Shown here: positions 61,886 to 64,000 of the stretch, one piece after another
How positions within the stretch are numbered: the first letter of the stretch is position 1
How the letters are laid out: the number at the start of each line of letters is the position of its first letter
From: Kutzneria sp. CA-103260
GTDB lineage: Bacteria > Actinomycetota > Actinomycetes > Mycobacteriales > Pseudonocardiaceae
Length of the DNA: 64,000 nucleotides
NCBI RefSeq assembly: GCF_018263855.1
Contig: NZ_CP073318.1
Coordinates: 7,006,001-7,070,000 of the forward strand
Reading direction: 5' to 3'
Translations under genes and position numbers: made by a program
The notes under the pieces: generated by a model
Databases searched by the model: none
What the model saw: only the letters and a program-made list of their open reading frames with translations
Told to the model about the DNA's origin: nothing

Positions 61886-62455
61886 ATGTCTCCCGTGGTG
61901 CGGTACCGGATGACCAGACGCGACCAGCCCGTGGCGGCCAACGCCGCCGGCGGGGACTCGACGCTGGTCACCGCGCTCTACCAGGAACACCGCGGCGCGC
62001 TGTTCGGCCACGTGCTCCGGCTGACCGGTGGCGACCAGCAGTGGGCCGAGGACGTCGTCCAGGAGACGCTGTTCCGGGCCTGGCGCAACGCGGACAAGCT
62101 CGACGACGCCCCCGGGCTGTTACGGGCGTGGCTGTTCACCGTCGCCCGCCGGATCGTGATCGACGGCCGGCGCAGCAAGGGCGCGCGGCCGCCGGAGACC
62201 GAGGCCGGGCCGCTGGAACTGGTGGCCGTGCCCGACGGCACCGACAAGGCCCTGTCGGCCATGGTGGTGGCCGAGGCGCTGCGCAGCCTGTCCCCCGAGC
62301 ACCGCGAGGCTATCCTCCAGACATACCTCAAGGACCGGACGGTGAACGAGGCCGCCGAGGTCCTGGGGGTGCCACCGGGCACGGTGAAGAGCCGGGTGTA
62401 CTACGCACTGCGGGCCCTGCGGCGAGCCCTGCAGGATCGGGGGATGACCACATGA
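61886..62455 (+). CDS. ECF-family RNA polymerase sigma factor
   Basis: 189 aa from ATG 61886; ATG 61910 is possible and neither has a strong ribosome site. Region 2 includes ALYQEHRGALFGHVLRLTGG and DVVQETLFRAWRNADKL. Region 4 includes LSPEHREAILQTYLKDRTVN and GTVKSRVYYALRALRRAL. The next gene encodes a zinc-type anti-sigma factor and overlaps by 4 nt. It probably governs envelope genes, including the divergent secreted proteins. Confidence 0.9.
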   Translation: MSPVVRYRMTRRDQPVAANAAGGDSTLVTALYQEHRGALFGHVLRLTGGDQQWAEDVVQETLFRAWRNADKLDDAPGLLRAWLFTVARRIVIDGRRSKGARPPETEAGPLELVAVPDGTDKALSAMVVAEALRSLSPEHREAILQTYLKDRTVNEAAEVLGVPPGTVKSRVYYALRALRRALQDRGMTT

Positions 62456-63324
62456 CATCGCCGACCGACCACGTGGACGTCGCGGCCTACGTGCTGGGTG
62501 CGCTGGACGAGTCGGAGAACGCGGCCTTCGAGCGCCACCTGGCCACGTGCCCGCGCTGCCAGGCCGAGCTGAACGAGCTGTCCGGCCTGCCCTCGCTGCT
62601 GGACCAGGTCCGCGGCAGCGGCCTGCTGGCCGACCTGCTCGGCGACGACCTGACCGGGCCCACCCACGGCAGCCTCAACCCGGGCCAGGGCCTGAGCACT
62701 CCCCCACCGATGCTGGGCAACGCCGGCCCGTTCCCCAGCGGCCCGCCCGCCCCGCCGAGCGGCCCCCGGCACGGCCCCCGGCCGCCGATGAGCGGCCTGC
62801 CCGACCTGTCCGACTTCCGCCCGGCGCCGCAGCTGCCCGCGCCACCGCGGCCCGAGGACAACGTGCTGCAGGGCGTGATGGTGAACATCGCCGACGCCCG
62901 GCGGCGCCGCAAGCGCACCGGCCTGCTGGCCGCGGCTGCGGCGGCCGTGCTGATCGTCGGCGGCCCGCTGCTCACGCTCGGCCTGACCGGCGCCTTCAGC
63001 AGCGGCCCGGCCGAGACCATCCAGGCCAGCAACGGCCCGGTGAGCGCCAAGATCGGCCTGACCGGCGACGACCACGGCACCGGGGTGTCGTTCGACCTGA
63101 CCGGCGTCAAGGGCCCGCTGGACTGCACCCTGTACGCGGTGTCCAAGGACGGCAAGACCAAGCGCTCCGTCAGCAGCTGGACGGTGGACGCCAAGGGCTA
63201 CGGCACGGCCGAGAACTCCGCGGCGCTGCACATCGACGGCAACACCTCGATCGCCCGGCAGGACCTGGGCAAGCTGGAGTTCGCCCGCGAGGACGGGCCC
63301 GACATCCTCGACGTCGACGTCTGA
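62452..63324 (+). CDS. Zinc-binding anti-sigma factor with extracytoplasmic domain
   Basis: 290 aa from ATG 62452 (ATGA overlap). The ZAS motif is HLATCPRCQ (H-x3-C-x2-C), in the N-terminal 40 residues. A long Pro-rich cytoplasmic segment follows, then one transmembrane helix near 157-178 and an extracytoplasmic beta-rich domain (VSAKIGLTGDDHGTGVSFDL and on). It should hold the sigma factor inactive until an envelope signal arrives. No site-1-type protease gene is nearby. Confidence 0.86.
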   Translation: MTSPTDHVDVAAYVLGALDESENAAFERHLATCPRCQAELNELSGLPSLLDQVRGSGLLADLLGDDLTGPTHGSLNPGQGLSTPPPMLGNAGPFPSGPPAPPSGPRHGPRPPMSGLPDLSDFRPAPQLPAPPRPEDNVLQGVMVNIADARRRRKRTGLLAAAAAAVLIVGGPLLTLGLTGAFSSGPAETIQASNGPVSAKIGLTGDDHGTGVSFDLTGVKGPLDCTLYAVSKDGKTKRSVSSWTVDAKGYGTAENSAALHIDGNTSIARQDLGKLEFAREDGPDILDVDV

Positions 63325-63342
63325 TCTTGTCGCCCCGTGAAC

Positions 63343-63378
63343 GTCTGTGGCGCACGGCCTCCGCCGTGCGCCACAGAC
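63343..63378. terminator. Perfect 16-bp stem-loop, bidirectional
   Basis: 63343-63358 pairs with 63363-63378 around loop CTCC, without mismatch. It separates the convergent anti-sigma and S53 peptidase genes. Confidence 0.88.
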
Positions 63379-63397
63379 AGATAACGATGAGGGTCGC

Positions 63398-64000
63398 TCA
63401 GCCCAGCAGCGCGTCACCCAGCGTGATGCCGTTGGGGGTGCCCCAGCCGCTGGCCATGTCGTAGCCCGCAGCCGCCTTATAGAAGCGGTTGTCCCCGACT
63501 GTCACGTCGTTGACATCCGCACCGCCCAGTGCGTACAGCTTCGGGTTCAGCTGGCCGACCACCAGCTTGCCCAGGACGCCGGCCCGCTGGTTGATCAGCG
63601 TCAGGTAGGACGCCCACAGCGGAGCCGCCGCGCTGGTGCCGCCGTTGCGGCCCCACGCGCCCTGGATGTAGACGGAGTACTCGCCGCCGGCCGCCGCCGC
63701 CGACACGTCCGGCACCTGCCGCTTGCCGCCCGTGCCCTGCCAGGACGGCTTGTCGAACACCGTCGACTGCCCGCCGCCGCCGGCCCAGCCGCCGCCCTGG
63801 TTCCACGTCGTCTCCGAGGCGCGGGTGCCGTCCGCGTTCAGGGTCAGCGTGGTGCCGCCGACGCTGGTCACGTTCGGGTCCGAGCCGGGGAAGTCCACGG
63901 CCAGGTCGGCCGCGTGCTGGGTGTTGGCGTCCCGCTCGCAGTCGTAGGCCCCCGCGTCGCCGGCCGGCGCGAAGAACGTCATGCCCTGGGCGGCCGCCTG
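63398..64000 (-). CDS. S53 (sedolisin) peptidase, C-terminal part, cut by window edge
   Basis: The frame is open to the edge. The visible 200 residues hold the catalytic-Ser motif GGTSAAAPLWAS, the oxyanion-side stretch FFAPAGDAGAYDC and the Ca-binding tail (DVTVGDNRFYKAAAGYDMASGWGTPNG). This is the second half of a sedolisin catalytic domain (pro-kumamolisin type), secreted and active at acid pH in known members. The Glu/Asp residues of the catalytic triad and the propeptide lie outside the window. Confidence 0.87.
   Translation of the reverse strand, partial: QAAAQGMTFFAPAGDAGAYDCERDANTQHAADLAVDFPGSDPNVTSVGGTTLTLNADGTRASETTWNQGGGWAGGGGQSTVFDKPSWQGTGGKRQVPDVSAAAAGGEYSVYIQGAWGRNGGTSAAAPLWASYLTLINQRAGVLGKLVVGQLNPKLYALGGADVNDVTVGDNRFYKAAAGYDMASGWGTPNGITLGDALLG

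Overview
The window is high-GC actinomycete chromosome. The family mix suggests Pseudonocardiales or a close relative: a complete mce locus, F420-type enzymes, SecA2, a STAND/TPR regulator, DUF1996 and DUF4142 secreted proteins, and many GTG starts with 1-4 nt stop/start overlaps. The taxon is an inference. I see no transposase, integrase, tRNA, rRNA or CRISPR array.

Layout. (1) 1-7.4 kb, minus strand: a translationally coupled mce operon in the order secreted protein, YrbEA, YrbEB, MceA, B, C, D, MceE lipoprotein, MceF (cut by the left edge). It is a predicted envelope lipid importer. (2) 7.5-13.2 kb: a small lipoprotein, a PQQ-type beta-propeller lipoprotein, a DUF427 protein, a two-domain secreted protein whose C-terminal domain resembles the first protein of the mce operon, a PucR-type regulator and a PaaI thioesterase. 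(3) 13.2-39.7 kb: a large surface-polysaccharide locus. A plus-strand arm (14.6-25.9 kb) encodes a lipid-linked sugar-phosphate initiating transferase, an epimerase, a deacetylase, three glycosyltransferases, a CelD/GNAT protein, GDP-mannose dehydrogenase, an acyltransferase, an RmlC-type epimerase and a beta-helix lipoprotein. A minus-strand arm (26.1-38.8 kb) encodes a Wzy-like polymerase, two Wzz-like paralogues, a GT2, a Wzx-like flippase and a tightly overlapped cassette: C-methyltransferase-like protein, sugar nucleotidyltransferase, PIG-L, epimerase, DUF4910 and an internally duplicated cysteine-rich protein. A second acyltransferase (plus strand) and a LuxR-type regulator (minus strand) are also here.

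(4) 40-52 kb, metabolic accessory region: TetR/PPOX divergent from a deazaflavin-dependent enzyme with two matching operator palindromes; a GH28-like secreted hydrolase; a GMC oxidoreductase/subunit 3/aldehyde dehydrogenase operon with a perfect LacI-type palindrome; an FGGY kinase and a ferredoxin-reductase-like flavoprotein starting 18 nt apart; and a STAND regulator. (5) 52-58.4 kb: a methyltransferase, SecA2, and an operon of DUF998, DMT transporter and GT4. (6) 58.8-64 kb: secreted DUF1996, DUF4142 and Lipoprotein_15 proteins divergent from an ECF sigma/anti-sigma pair, then the C-terminal part of an S53 peptidase cut by the right edge.

The most unusual content is the cassette at 32.9-38.8 kb with its 100-residue internal duplication, the shared secreted domain linked to mce, and two dispersed palindromic intergenic repeat families.
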